DNA of 64,000 nucleotides from Stenotrophomonas sp. SY1 (GTDB taxonomy: Bacteria; Pseudomonadota; Gammaproteobacteria; Xanthomonadales; Xanthomonadaceae), in NCBI RefSeq assembly GCF_021202945.1, contig NZ_JAJOYR010000002.1, forward strand, positions 124,001-188,000. Reading direction: 5' to 3'. Within the stretch, counting starts at the first letter, position 1. Every line of letters starts with the position of its first letter. Below the pieces are notes generated by a model. That model was not told the origin of the DNA. It made no database searches and was given only the letters and a program-made list of their open reading frames with translations. A program made the position numbers and the translations under genes. Below are positions 27,178 through 33,786 of the stretch, piece after piece.

Positions 27178-27231
27178 CAATTCATTCAAGCCGAACCCGC
27201 TTCGCGGGTCGGCTTAATTCAGGCGTTAGGC
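27172..27231 (+). repeat. attC site 1
   Basis: 60 bp. R'' CCCTAAC at 27172, R' GTTAGGC at 27225-27231; central palindrome AACCCGC-TTC-GCGGGT flanked by AAGCCG and CGGCTT. Well formed. Confidence 0.9.
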
Positions 27232-27251
27232 CTCAAAAGAAGAGTCCCCTA

Positions 27252-27668
27252 GTGACCGAACTTACGTTCCGCTTGCTCGTCTCACTCACAGCACTGATTA
27301 CGGTCGCTGGCATCGTCGCTGACGAGCTCGGATCAGGAAAGCTGCCCGAGCCCCTCCGGTCCGTTAAAGCACAGGCGAAGGCTCTCGCCGTTGCATCAAG
27401 TAAGAAGAGCTCAATAGTCGGAGCGGTACGCATCTCACTTGTTGCCGGCTATTTTCTTTCACTGCTCGCACTTGCTCTATTTGCCCCATTCAGTCCATGG
27501 GCCTATCTTTTCTTTACCCTAGCTTGGAGTGCGCTCACTTTTAGCGATGCGCCTCATATTCTTCCACGGTCATTTGTTCCACTATACGAGGCATCATTGC
27601 TTCTCAATGGTGCAGTCCTCGCACTCTGTTTTCTTTCTCCTCTCGCCGCGCGCTTCATGGCAACCTAA
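27252..27668 (+). CDS. Cassette 2: membrane protein of unknown function
   Basis: A 138-aa protein with hydrophobic segments at about 5-23, 55-73, 76-95 and 110-132, so an inner-membrane protein. No family recognised. Start GTG 27252, 21 bases after the core GTTAGGCC, preceded by an A/G-rich AAAAGAAGAG that may act as ribosome binding site. It ends about 20 bases before its own attC. The cassette start TTAGGCC is complementary to its R'' GGCCTAA, which supports the boundaries. Confidence 0.65.
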   Translation: MTELTFRLLVSLTALITVAGIVADELGSGKLPEPLRSVKAQAKALAVASSKKSSIVGAVRISLVAGYFLSLLALALFAPFSPWAYLFFTLAWSALTFSDAPHILPRSFVPLYEASLLLNGAVLALCFLSPLAARFMAT

Positions 27669-27688
27669 GTCATGGCTTGCACCGGCAG

Positions 27689-27748
27689 GCCTAACAATTC
27701 ATTCAAGCCGACGTCGCTTCGCGACGCGGCTTAACTCCAGAGTTGGGC
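27689..27748 (+). repeat. attC site 2
   Basis: 60 bp. R'' GCCTAAC at 27689, R' GTTGGGC at 27742-27748; centre CGTCGC-TTC-GCGACG. Well formed. Confidence 0.9.
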
Positions 27749-27764
27749 TTCTGAGGAAATCCAG

Positions 27765-28082
27765 ATGGAATGGTTTGATCCGTGGTGGTCTACTGAAAGA
27801 ATGGATGAAAAGTTTCATCTCGCGTTCCGAGAGCAATTGGAGCTTGAGATTTCCCCTGACCACTGCATGTTTGGGTTACCTGTAAAGATCATTGCACGCG
27901 GTGATGGCGACGATGCCCTCTTCGAAATCCTCGACGGAAGTGGCCGAGTTGCCGACATTCATCTTACTTGGTCAAAGAGCTCGGAGCGACTACCGTGGCC
28001 TAGTACAACAATCTACGCGAGTCTTAGCGAATGGATTGAAGACATTATGATTCCGCAGCATAAGGAATGGGCAAATGAGTAA
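27765..28082 (+). CDS. Cassette 3: small acidic hypothetical protein
   Basis: A 105-aa soluble protein (MEWFDPWWSTERMDEKFHLA...), rich in Trp, Asp and Glu, without signal peptide or membrane segment. No family recognised; small acidic cassette proteins of this kind are sometimes immunity-like, but nothing here proves it. ATG 27765 follows GAGGAAAT by a few bases, so this cassette carries its own ribosome binding site. The stop precedes the attC by about 10 bases. Confidence 0.65.
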   Translation: MEWFDPWWSTERMDEKFHLAFREQLELEISPDHCMFGLPVKIIARGDGDDALFEILDGSGRVADIHLTWSKSSERLPWPSTTIYASLSEWIEDIMIPQHKEWANE

Positions 28083-28091
28083 GACAGTTAT

Positions 28092-28163
28092 GCCCAACAA
28101 TTCCGTCAACCGGACCTTCGCATCGCTGCGCGCTGCTCCGGCCGGATACGTCCAACGTTAGCC
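28092..28163 (+). repeat. attC site 3 (longer variant)
   Basis: 72 bp. R'' GCCCAAC at 28092, R' GTTAGCC at 28157-28163. The centre differs from the other sites (CCGGACCTTCGCATCGCTGC...), so this cassette comes from a different attC lineage. Confidence 0.8.
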
Positions 28164-28167
28164 GCCT

Positions 28168-28578
28168 ATGATTGCCAATCGCGAAACCGGTGAGATCGTC
28201 CTTGAAAGCGGCACAGTCCTCTCCCCTCGCACAACTCGCTCTGACTTTCTTCGCTCTCCCGAGGGCGCAGCTTCGTCCATGCTCGTCCGGAACGAGCCCT
28301 GGTGCTCGTTCAAGTTTGCGGTTCCGGCCGAGTCGTTGGTCCTGGCGGTTTTCTTCAATGGCGAGTCTATTCAAGCCATGCATCTGGCCATTGTTGACGC
28401 CGACTCCGCGCCCTGGAGCCACGAGGCTGAGCTTCGGCGCAAAGAGGCGAACGACAGATGGCTACTCAGCAAAGGCCTTACACCCGGCAAAACTTACGCT
28501 TGGGGCTCTGTTTGGTCGGGCTATGATCCCAAGGGTGGTTCAAGCAGCGCCGTCCTTAGCTTCTCGGGCGGCAGCTAA
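28168..28578 (+). CDS. Cassette 4: hypothetical protein
   Basis: A 136-aa soluble protein of unknown function with alternating strand-like hydrophobic stretches (SFKFAVPAESLVLAVFF, MHLAIVDADSAPW) and a Gly/Ser-rich C-terminus. No family recognised. ATG 28168 lies four bases after the core GTTAGCC. The TAA stop is contributed by the attC core (AGCTAAC). Translation in this frame is preferred over the overlapping +2 frame (28172-28618) because it ends exactly at the attC, as its neighbours do. Confidence 0.6.
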   Translation: MIANRETGEIVLESGTVLSPRTTRSDFLRSPEGAASSMLVRNEPWCSFKFAVPAESLVLAVFFNGESIQAMHLAIVDADSAPWSHEAELRRKEANDRWLLSKGLTPGKTYAWGSVWSGYDPKGGSSSAVLSFSGGS

Positions 28579-28632
28579 CAATTCATTCAAGCCGACGCCG
28601 CTTCGCGGCACGGCTTAACTCAGGCGTTAGGG
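28573..28632 (+). repeat. attC site 4
   Basis: 60 bp. R'' AGCTAAC at 28573, R' GTTAGGG at 28626-28632; centre GCCGC-TTC-GCGGC. Well formed. Confidence 0.9.
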
Positions 28633-28641
28633 CTCAATTCG

Positions 28642-29292
28642 ATGTCCCAAGAGTCAAAGCTAATCGAGCAAATAGAAAGGGTGCTTTCCAAGTTTCCGGC
28701 AGTGGCAGCTACTTGGCACTCCGGCAACCTGGTGGCCGGCTTCCGTGACGCCGTCGCCTATCACTCTCTCCGCACCGAGTGCATAGCGCTAATTAACTTC
28801 GTTTATGGCGTGGAGCACGCTCAAGCCTCTGAGTTCCGGCGCACGATTCGCAGAGAGGCACTCCATGACCTCCACGCCGCCGAGGGCATGCTGCGCGGCG
28901 CCATAGAGTCCATTCGCCATGGTCTCTTGAATGATTTGCGCACAGAGATTCTGTTAGATGTTCAAACAGACTTCCTGGGCGCTGCACAGACTGCCCTGGA
29001 GGGCGGAGCAAAAGATGTCGCTGCGGCGCTATCTGCCGTCGTTCTAGAGGATTCGGTAAAGCGCCTTGCCGCCAAACACGGCCTTGATGATCTAATAAAT
29101 CAAGAGTTTAGCGTTGTTATCACGGGCCTCTTTAAGGCGGATGCAATCACCAAAGCAACCAAGGGTGCACTCCTCGCACACAAGGATCTCCGCAACGCCG
29201 CGCTTCACGCCCAATGGCATGAGGTTTCTGCAGAGGCTGTTCAAGCTCTCCTCTATTTGCTGCCAGTTTTCATAGAGCAGCACGGCGTGTAG
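28642..29292 (+). CDS. Cassette 5: HEPN-like protein with RX4H motif
   Basis: A 216-aa, mostly helical, soluble protein. The C-terminal part (about 125-212) reads like the HEPN-type domains of DUF4145-like proteins: LEDSVKRLAAKHGLDDLI, then FKADAIT and HKDLRNAALHAQW. In the last, R184-N185-A-A-L-H189 fits the HEPN RNase motif (R-polar-x3-H). Such domains serve as RNA-cleaving toxins in abortive infection and toxin-antitoxin systems. No antitoxin gene is evident next to it. The N-terminal 120 residues are not recognised. ATG 28642 lies nine bases after the core. Confidence 0.65.
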   Translation: MSQESKLIEQIERVLSKFPAVAATWHSGNLVAGFRDAVAYHSLRTECIALINFVYGVEHAQASEFRRTIRREALHDLHAAEGMLRGAIESIRHGLLNDLRTEILLDVQTDFLGAAQTALEGGAKDVAAALSAVVLEDSVKRLAAKHGLDDLINQEFSVVITGLFKADAITKATKGALLAHKDLRNAALHAQWHEVSAEAVQALLYLLPVFIEQHGV

Positions 29293-29298
29293 GGTGCG

Positions 29299-29358
29299 CC
29301 CTAACAATCCATTCAAGCCGAACCCGCTTCGCGGGTCGGCTTAACTCAGGCGTTAGGC
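29299..29358 (+). repeat. attC site 5
   Basis: 60 bp. R'' CCCTAAC at 29299, R' GTTAGGC at 29352-29358; centre ACCCGC-TTC-GCGGGT with one unpaired A. Nearly identical to attC site 1. Confidence 0.9.
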
Positions 29359-29361
29359 ATC

Positions 29362-29700
29362 ATGTCCAGCATCCCACTCGCGGCTATTAGATGGCATGAC
29401 CTGCCCGCCTCCGACATCCGCATCGCAGAGACAGGCATATCACTGGTAGTCGCTCCGTACAACGAAGCCAGCTGCTCCTATGAGCTGCGTGTTCTTCGCA
29501 TCACCAACGCACAGACAATCAGCTTCAACATGACCGGGACGGTATCGGCCAAGGACCTTAGCTCCATGGAGATCAGTACCTTCACCTATTCGACTGCACC
29601 TTCAGGAAGGATCACAGGCACAATCGGCCTCCTGCCTGGGCAAGCTGGCTTCTGGGAACTATCGTTCTCGGACGCCCAGTGGGAACTAGCTGATGCCTAA
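29362..29700 (+). CDS. Cassette 6: hypothetical protein
   Basis: A 112-aa soluble protein of unknown function, with beta-rich composition (Ser/Thr-rich strands such as TISFNMTGTVS). No family recognised. ATG 29362 starts three bases after the core GTTAGGC, so no normal ribosome binding site fits; the TAA stop is in the R'' box GCCTAAC. The cassette start TTAGGCATC pairs with its end GATGCCTAA over nine bases, confirming the cassette limits. Confidence 0.6.
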   Translation: MSSIPLAAIRWHDLPASDIRIAETGISLVVAPYNEASCSYELRVLRITNAQTISFNMTGTVSAKDLSSMEISTFTYSTAPSGRITGTIGLLPGQAGFWELSFSDAQWELADA

Positions 29701-29756
29701 CAATTCATTCAGGCCGAACGCTGCTTCGCAGCGTCGGCTTAATTCCAGGGTTAGGC
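29695..29756 (+). repeat. attC site 6
   Basis: 62 bp. R'' GCCTAAC at 29695, R' GTTAGGC at 29750-29756; centre ACGCTGC-TTC-GCAGCGT. Well formed. Confidence 0.9.
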
Positions 29757-29760
29757 GGCA

Positions 29761-30132
29761 ATGATGCGTGTTTGCAAGCATGTAGGACTTGGCCTGATGC
29801 TAGTCGGCCTTGCAGGATGCGGGCGACACCTTACTGATAGCGAAGTCCTCAGCTATGCGTCCACTAGCTATGACAAAAGGCTCTACAACCAGCCACCCAA
29901 GATCCTAGGTAGTCTGCGGGGCTTCGACGTAGTTGTTGAGTACAAATGCAGTGACATCTGTCCCAACTACACCGTCCGTGTTATTCGGTTCGAGTTGCCC
30001 GGCGGCAGTAGCTGCAATGAGGCCGGAGGCCGCTATACCCACTTCGAGCTACCTCCGTTTAGTATGCAGCCCGATGACGGGTACTGCGTTCCCGCCGTAC
30101 TGCTAGACAACTGGGACCGGTACGTGAAATGA
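29761..30132 (+). CDS. Cassette 7: predicted lipoprotein
   Basis: A 123-aa protein with signal peptide and lipobox LAGC (Cys20), followed by a short Cys-containing soluble domain (Cys in YKCSDICPNY, SCNEAGG and DGYCVPAV; possible disulfides). No family recognised. It would sit on the periplasmic face or outer membrane. Start ATG 29761 or 29764, four to seven bases after the core GTTAGGC. Confidence 0.65.
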   Translation: MMRVCKHVGLGLMLVGLAGCGRHLTDSEVLSYASTSYDKRLYNQPPKILGSLRGFDVVVEYKCSDICPNYTVRVIRFELPGGSSCNEAGGRYTHFELPPFSMQPDDGYCVPAVLLDNWDRYVK

Positions 30133-30139
30133 GTTTACC

Positions 30140-30199
30140 GCCTAACAGTTCATTCAAGCCGACGCCGCTTCGCGGCGCACCTTAATTCCAGAGTTGGCC
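30140..30199 (+). repeat. attC site 7
   Basis: 60 bp. R'' GCCTAAC at 30140, R' GTTGGCC at 30193-30199; centre GCCGC-TTC-GCGGC. Well formed. Confidence 0.88.
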
Positions 30200-30201
30200 C
30201 T

Positions 30202-30672
30202 GTGCAGATCATAGAAGCTACCTACCTAGAGCTCGCCATATCCATGTCGGACTTGGTTGTTTACACCGAAGACGACGGCCCGCCACATCCGCATCCCTCG
30301 CTTGGGGTGGCGATCGATGCTCTCGGAGTATCACTGGATGTAGTTTCCACTTACTTGCGGTACTTCGATGAAACGGCTCTCGGCGAGGGAGATGTCTTTG
30401 CTTATCGCTCGCAAGCAGATCCAAGCAACATTCTTGCATTGGATACCTTTCGTGACCTCACTGACCAGCTAGACATTGTTCAAATTTTCGTCTCTTGCAA
30501 TCGGAGTTGCTTGCATTTGGTTCGGCAGAATTTTCGCTCAATTTTCGACACAGCCAACTGTAAAGTACGTTACGAAGAAAGTAGCTACTCTCATTTCGGA
30601 ACCCAGCTTTTGGACCAGGCTACATATCCAAAGATGATCAATGGGTACTTTCAGCATCTGCATTGGGGCTAA
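30202..30672 (+). CDS. Cassette 8: hypothetical protein
   Basis: A 156-aa soluble protein of unknown function (MQIIEATYLELAISMSDLVVYTEDD...). No family, signal or membrane segment recognised. GTG 30202 lies two bases after the core; ATG at 30244 would give a protein 14 residues shorter. The TAA stop is inside the R'' box GGCTAAC. Codon use is less GC-biased than that of the flanking chromosomal genes. Confidence 0.55.
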   Translation: MQIIEATYLELAISMSDLVVYTEDDGPPHPHPSLGVAIDALGVSLDVVSTYLRYFDETALGEGDVFAYRSQADPSNILALDTFRDLTDQLDIVQIFVSCNRSCLHLVRQNFRSIFDTANCKVRYEESSYSHFGTQLLDQATYPKMINGYFQHLHWG

Positions 30673-30726
30673 CAATTCATTCAAGCCGAACCCGCTTAGC
30701 GGATCGACTTAATTCAGGCGTTAGGC
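30667..30726 (+). repeat. attC site 8
   Basis: 60 bp. R'' GGCTAAC at 30667, R' GTTAGGC at 30720-30726; centre ACCCGC-TTA-GCGGAT with one mismatch. Confidence 0.87.
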
Positions 30727-30729
30727 GGC

Positions 30730-31128
30730 ATGATCATGCATCTAAGTAGCTTCACTAATCTTCGCAACCTTCATGCAGGACTTCTGCTATCTGCCGCTAC
30801 GCTCGCCGGATGCGCGCACAATTCTCTTGGACTGGAGATAGAATCGAGAGATCTCGCGGCGCAGCTTGGTTTTCCTCTTTGTGACGTATACGCCCCTCTC
30901 AGCAAGGAGGAAATTTTCGCTAGCGCTAGACGCATGGGAATCGAGGACATGGAGCACTCCACGGAGTGGGCCAATGTTGCGGCGGCGATCATGCCGGATG
31001 ACCAGTTCCGCTTGGTAAATTGCCAGAATGGCCGCCGTGTTCACGGCACACGAGGTGGGTACTCGTTTTACGGTCTGTTTCGAGGCAACGAACTTACGTT
31101 AAGGTTCGGACAGATGATCAATGACTAG
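30730..31128 (+). CDS. Cassette 9: predicted lipoprotein
   Basis: A 132-aa protein with a signal peptide and lipobox LAGC (about residue 28), so probably an envelope lipoprotein. The mature part has no recognised family. Start ATG 30730 or ATG 30736; both lie within ten bases of the core GTTAGGC. Its own start GTTAGGCGGCATG pairs with GCATGCCGCCTAA at its end, so the cassette is intact even though its attC has decayed. Confidence 0.65.
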   Translation: MIMHLSSFTNLRNLHAGLLLSAATLAGCAHNSLGLEIESRDLAAQLGFPLCDVYAPLSKEEIFASARRMGIEDMEHSTEWANVAAAIMPDDQFRLVNCQNGRRVHGTRGGYSFYGLFRGNELTLRFGQMIND

Positions 31129-31140
31129 CGGGCGCATGCC

Positions 31141-31194
31141 GCCTAAAAACTCATTCAAGCCGAAGCCTCGCCGCGGCTTATCTCTAGCTTCATC
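31141..31194 (+). repeat. attC site 9 (degenerate)
   Basis: R''-like GCCTAAA (should be AAC) at 31141, then ACTCATTCAAGCCGAAGCC and CGGCTTATCTC. No R' box GTTRRRY follows, so the site is probably not recombinogenic. Confidence 0.65.
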
Positions 31195-31222
31195 CAACAG
31201 CGACCAACCGGATTGCCATCTA

Positions 31223-31609
31223 ATGAAGAGCTTAATCCTCGCACTATTACTCGTACCTATAACCTCTACCGCCGGGCTTCCGCCGAAAAAGAAGGGCTAC
31301 GTTCCGGATGAAACGCCAATCGGATACCAATCTGCGGAGGTCGCAGTCTCTGAAGTTCCGAAGCGACCGGACATTCGTGAATGCAGCCAGCTTGCGCCCA
31401 GCATGACCAGCTGCGCGACGGACGCTAAAGCTGCAACGAACTGGTGGATATTCCAGCGTGGGCACGAGTTTCATCCAAGTATTGTTCGCCGACGCATCGA
31501 GATCAGCGACAATCAACATATTGTCAAGACAGCAGTTCTTTGCGGGTCTTCAACAGCTACGTGTGGGAGGTTAAACCTGATCCTTCGGGCGATGGATGAA
31601 AGCAGCTGA
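31223..31609 (+). CDS. Cassette 10: predicted secreted protein
   Basis: A 128-aa protein with a short signal peptide (MKSLILALLLVPITSTAG, cut near residue 18). Four Cys in the mature part (RECSQL, TSCAT, LCGSS, ATCGR) could form two disulfides, which fits a periplasmic location. No family recognised. ATG 31223 is used because it begins the signal peptide; the longer open frame from 31121 runs through the degenerate attC. Its left boundary is blurred by decay. Confidence 0.6.
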   Translation: MKSLILALLLVPITSTAGLPPKKKGYVPDETPIGYQSAEVAVSEVPKRPDIRECSQLAPSMTSCATDAKAATNWWIFQRGHEFHPSIVRRRIEISDNQHIVKTAVLCGSSTATCGRLNLILRAMDESS

Positions 31610-31619
31610 TGAGGCAGCA

Positions 31620-31670
31620 ACCCAACAAGCCGAAGCCACCTCGCGACGCGGCTGAATTCCGGAGTTAGGG
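31620..31670 (+). repeat. attC site 10 (short)
   Basis: 51 bp. R'' ACCCAAC at 31620, R' GTTAGGG at 31664-31670; centre CCACCTCGCGACGCGG; shorter than the others. Confidence 0.8.
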
Positions 31671-31673
31671 CCA

Positions 31674-32132
31674 ATGAACAGCGTGTCGCGCAAGATGGAT
31701 AGCAGCATTGCGTCTGCCATCGGATTATTGATGCTACTGACTACATTCGTCTTTGGCGATCCAATCTATGCGGGCACTTGGTACTACTTTCTCACTTGGC
31801 TTGGCCTTGTAGGTATTTTGCAGATCGCCAAAGCACCTCCTTTCCTTACAACGGGTGCTGCCTTGGCACTCGCCGCATCCTTCCTTTTCTATTGGGTGTG
31901 GCAAGCTTCTTTACCACAGCCCGAAGGTCTGCTTGGTCTCGGCCATTTGCTCTCACTGCCCGGCCTTGGTATTTCCGCTGTCATGGGAGCCATTATCGCC
32001 CGCCGGTTTCAGATGACTTCTTGGGCAGCACTCGCTACTGGACTGCTGGCCTGCTGCAGCGGGTTTGCCATTGCCCAGCTCGTTGTATGCCAGTCGATGC
32101 TGTACTGCGCTTCACTGTCAGGGCGCCTGTGA
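31674..32132 (+). CDS. Cassette 11: four-helix membrane protein
   Basis: A 152-aa protein with four hydrophobic segments (about 12-32, 38-52, 57-76 and 85-110, perhaps a fifth near 118-138), so an inner-membrane protein of unknown function. ATG 31674 lies three bases after the core GTTAGGG; no ribosome binding site is visible. It ends four bases before a decayed attC. Confidence 0.6.
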   Translation: MNSVSRKMDSSIASAIGLLMLLTTFVFGDPIYAGTWYYFLTWLGLVGILQIAKAPPFLTTGAALALAASFLFYWVWQASLPQPEGLLGLGHLLSLPGLGISAVMGAIIARRFQMTSWAALATGLLACCSGFAIAQLVVCQSMLYCASLSGRL

Positions 32133-32135
32133 CAA

Positions 32136-32196
32136 GCCCCACAGTTCATTCACACCGAATCTGCCTCGTAGCGCAGGCTTAATTCCGACGCCAGAC
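32136..32196 (+). repeat. attC site 11 (degenerate)
   Basis: R''-like GCCCCAC at 32136, AGTTCATTCACACCGAATCTGCCTCG..., AGGCTTAATTCC, R'-like GCCAGAC at 32190. Both core boxes deviate from consensus. Confidence 0.65.
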
Positions 32197-32361
32197 GACG
32201 CCTCAAACAGTACAGACGACTGGGGTTTCAACTTTCGCTCTCGGCGACCAAGCTCCCCCCTGCATTCGAATAGACGCATCCGCGAAAACAGATGCAGGCG
32301 TGTGCCTCGGCAATCGGCTACCTTAAGAGCCCTTCCCATATCCCCCTTCAAGCGCCGACGC

Positions 32362-33549
32362 ATGCAAGCGATTCCGATGGCTGTTCGAAACAGGCGGTGG
32401 TTCAACTACTTCATCTTGTCCACTGCGCTCTTGGCCACGGGCTGCACGGGCGGGAGTGTCCCGGCGAAGAGTCTGGGGGCGGACATCGATGAAGTCGCCG
32501 CAACGCTGATTGAGCAGCCATTGCTCCATTCGACCTCGATCGGCGTCGTGTATCGAGGCAAGGAATTCATCCGTCATCGCGGCGACATGGAGTCCGGGAA
32601 GCCAAGCCCCCCGACCGATGCGACCCTCTACGAAATCGGTTCGCTGAGCAAGACACTCGCCGGAACCCTGATGGCCAATGCCGTGCTGGAGCGCAAGGTG
32701 AGCCTGGACGACGACATTCGGATGTACCTGCGCGAGGCCTATCCGAACCTGCAGTACAAGGGCGAGCCCATCCGCATCCGTCACCTGCTGTCGCATACCA
32801 GCGGCCTGCCGAACATGCTGCCGGAACGCGCGAACACGGTGCTCGCGGACTTCACCGATCAGCGCACGCCGCGCGAACTCAATGCCATTTACGCGCACTA
32901 CGGCAAGGATGATTTCTTCAAGGACCTGCACGCTGTCGAGATCCGCCAGATGCCCGGGAAGGATTACGCCTACTCCAGCACCGGGACGGAGCTGGCGGCG
33001 CATGCTCTAGAGACGGTTTACAAGAGCGACTACGAGTCACTGCTACGCAGGTTCTTTCACGATTCTGCGGCGATGGAAGGCCTCAGAATCAGGCTGAGTG
33101 ATACCGAAGCGCCCCGGCTTGCGGTCGGCTATCACAGCGACAACGCAGCACCGACCACGCCTATGCCGCAGCTACCCTGGGGTGCATCCGGGAACGTGAA
33201 GGCGACTGTCCCGGAGATGATGAAGTACCTCAAGTTCCAACTTGCCGGCGGGCCCGTCGTGGCGGAGTCGCATCGTGAACTGGTCAAGTTCGATTCCGAG
33301 TTCAGCATCGGCTACTTCTGGAACATCGTCAGCGGCGACCGCTTGAAAGGCGTTTACTACGCGCATCATGGCGGCGTGCCCCGCTCGCAGTGCTACGTCT
33401 ACATCATCCCGAAGTACGACCTGGGTATATTCATCATCACCAACCAGAGCGGCGACCAGACCGCGCGCGCCATGGAGACGGCGATCGATACCCTGGTCGA
33501 GAGAATCGCCTCGCGCGAAGATGCTGCGGGCCTGTCCCGACAGCATTGA
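32362..33549 (+). CDS. Serine hydrolase of the class C beta-lactamase family, lipoprotein (cassette 12 or chromosomal)
   Basis: A 395-aa protein (ATG 32377 is an alternative start) with signal and lipobox LLATGC (about 30). The beta-lactamase-related fold shows S-x-x-K in EIGSLSKTLAG, a Tyr motif DYAYSSTG in place of Y-x-N, and HHGG in place of KTG. Family members include AmpC-like enzymes, D-amino-acid peptidases and esterases; the changed motifs argue against a true AmpC. GC content is close to the host's, unlike the other cassettes, so it may be an old or a trapped chromosomal gene. Confidence 0.75.
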   Translation: MQAIPMAVRNRRWFNYFILSTALLATGCTGGSVPAKSLGADIDEVAATLIEQPLLHSTSIGVVYRGKEFIRHRGDMESGKPSPPTDATLYEIGSLSKTLAGTLMANAVLERKVSLDDDIRMYLREAYPNLQYKGEPIRIRHLLSHTSGLPNMLPERANTVLADFTDQRTPRELNAIYAHYGKDDFFKDLHAVEIRQMPGKDYAYSSTGTELAAHALETVYKSDYESLLRRFFHDSAAMEGLRIRLSDTEAPRLAVGYHSDNAAPTTPMPQLPWGASGNVKATVPEMMKYLKFQLAGGPVVAESHRELVKFDSEFSIGYFWNIVSGDRLKGVYYAHHGGVPRSQCYVYIIPKYDLGIFIITNQSGDQTARAMETAIDTLVERIASREDAAGLSRQH

Positions 33550-33612
33550 CAGATCCTGATCTTTTTCCTGCTTAGCGGATTTATTCTGGCGGCCAGGATA
33601 TGTTGCAGCGCT

Positions 33613-33671
33613 GCCCAACAGTTCATTCAAGCCGGGCCTGCTTCGCAAATCGGCATGATTCCGGCGTCAGG
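33613..33671 (+). repeat. attC site 12 (weakened)
   Basis: 59 bp. R'' GCCCAAC at 33613, R'-like GTCAGGG at 33665-33671 (T to C at the second core base); GTTCATTCAAGCCGGGCCTGC-TTC-GCAAATCGGC centre with mismatches. Last recognisable site of the array. Confidence 0.7.
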
Positions 33672-33786
33672 GCTTACATGGACGTTGTCGTGCAAGAAGG
33701 GGGATCGAAGTCGGATTGATCGTCGCCACCTGGATTCATGGAACCACCTCACCAGCGTATGCAACCCGTCCTTTGGGAGACACCTC

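Larger units (their letters stand above)
26757..33671 (+). mobile_element. Integron cassette array without integrase (CALIN), about 12 cassettes
   Basis: Twelve co-directional genes are each followed by a 50-72-bp attC-like element of one pattern: R'' box (RYYYAAC), AATTCATTCAAGCCG, a palindromic centre, CGGCTTAAYTC, R' box (GTTRRRY). Nine sites are well formed, three (31141, 32136, 33613) are degenerate or weakened. The first 6-10 bases of most cassettes are complementary to their own R'' region, as expected from excised circles. No integrase gene lies within the window. GC content is visibly below the flanks in the first eleven cassettes. Confidence 0.9.

Noticed and set aside
28172..28618. 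An alternative frame in cassette 4
   Set aside because: It reads through the attC site, while the chosen frame ends with the TAA of the attC core as in neighbouring cassettes.
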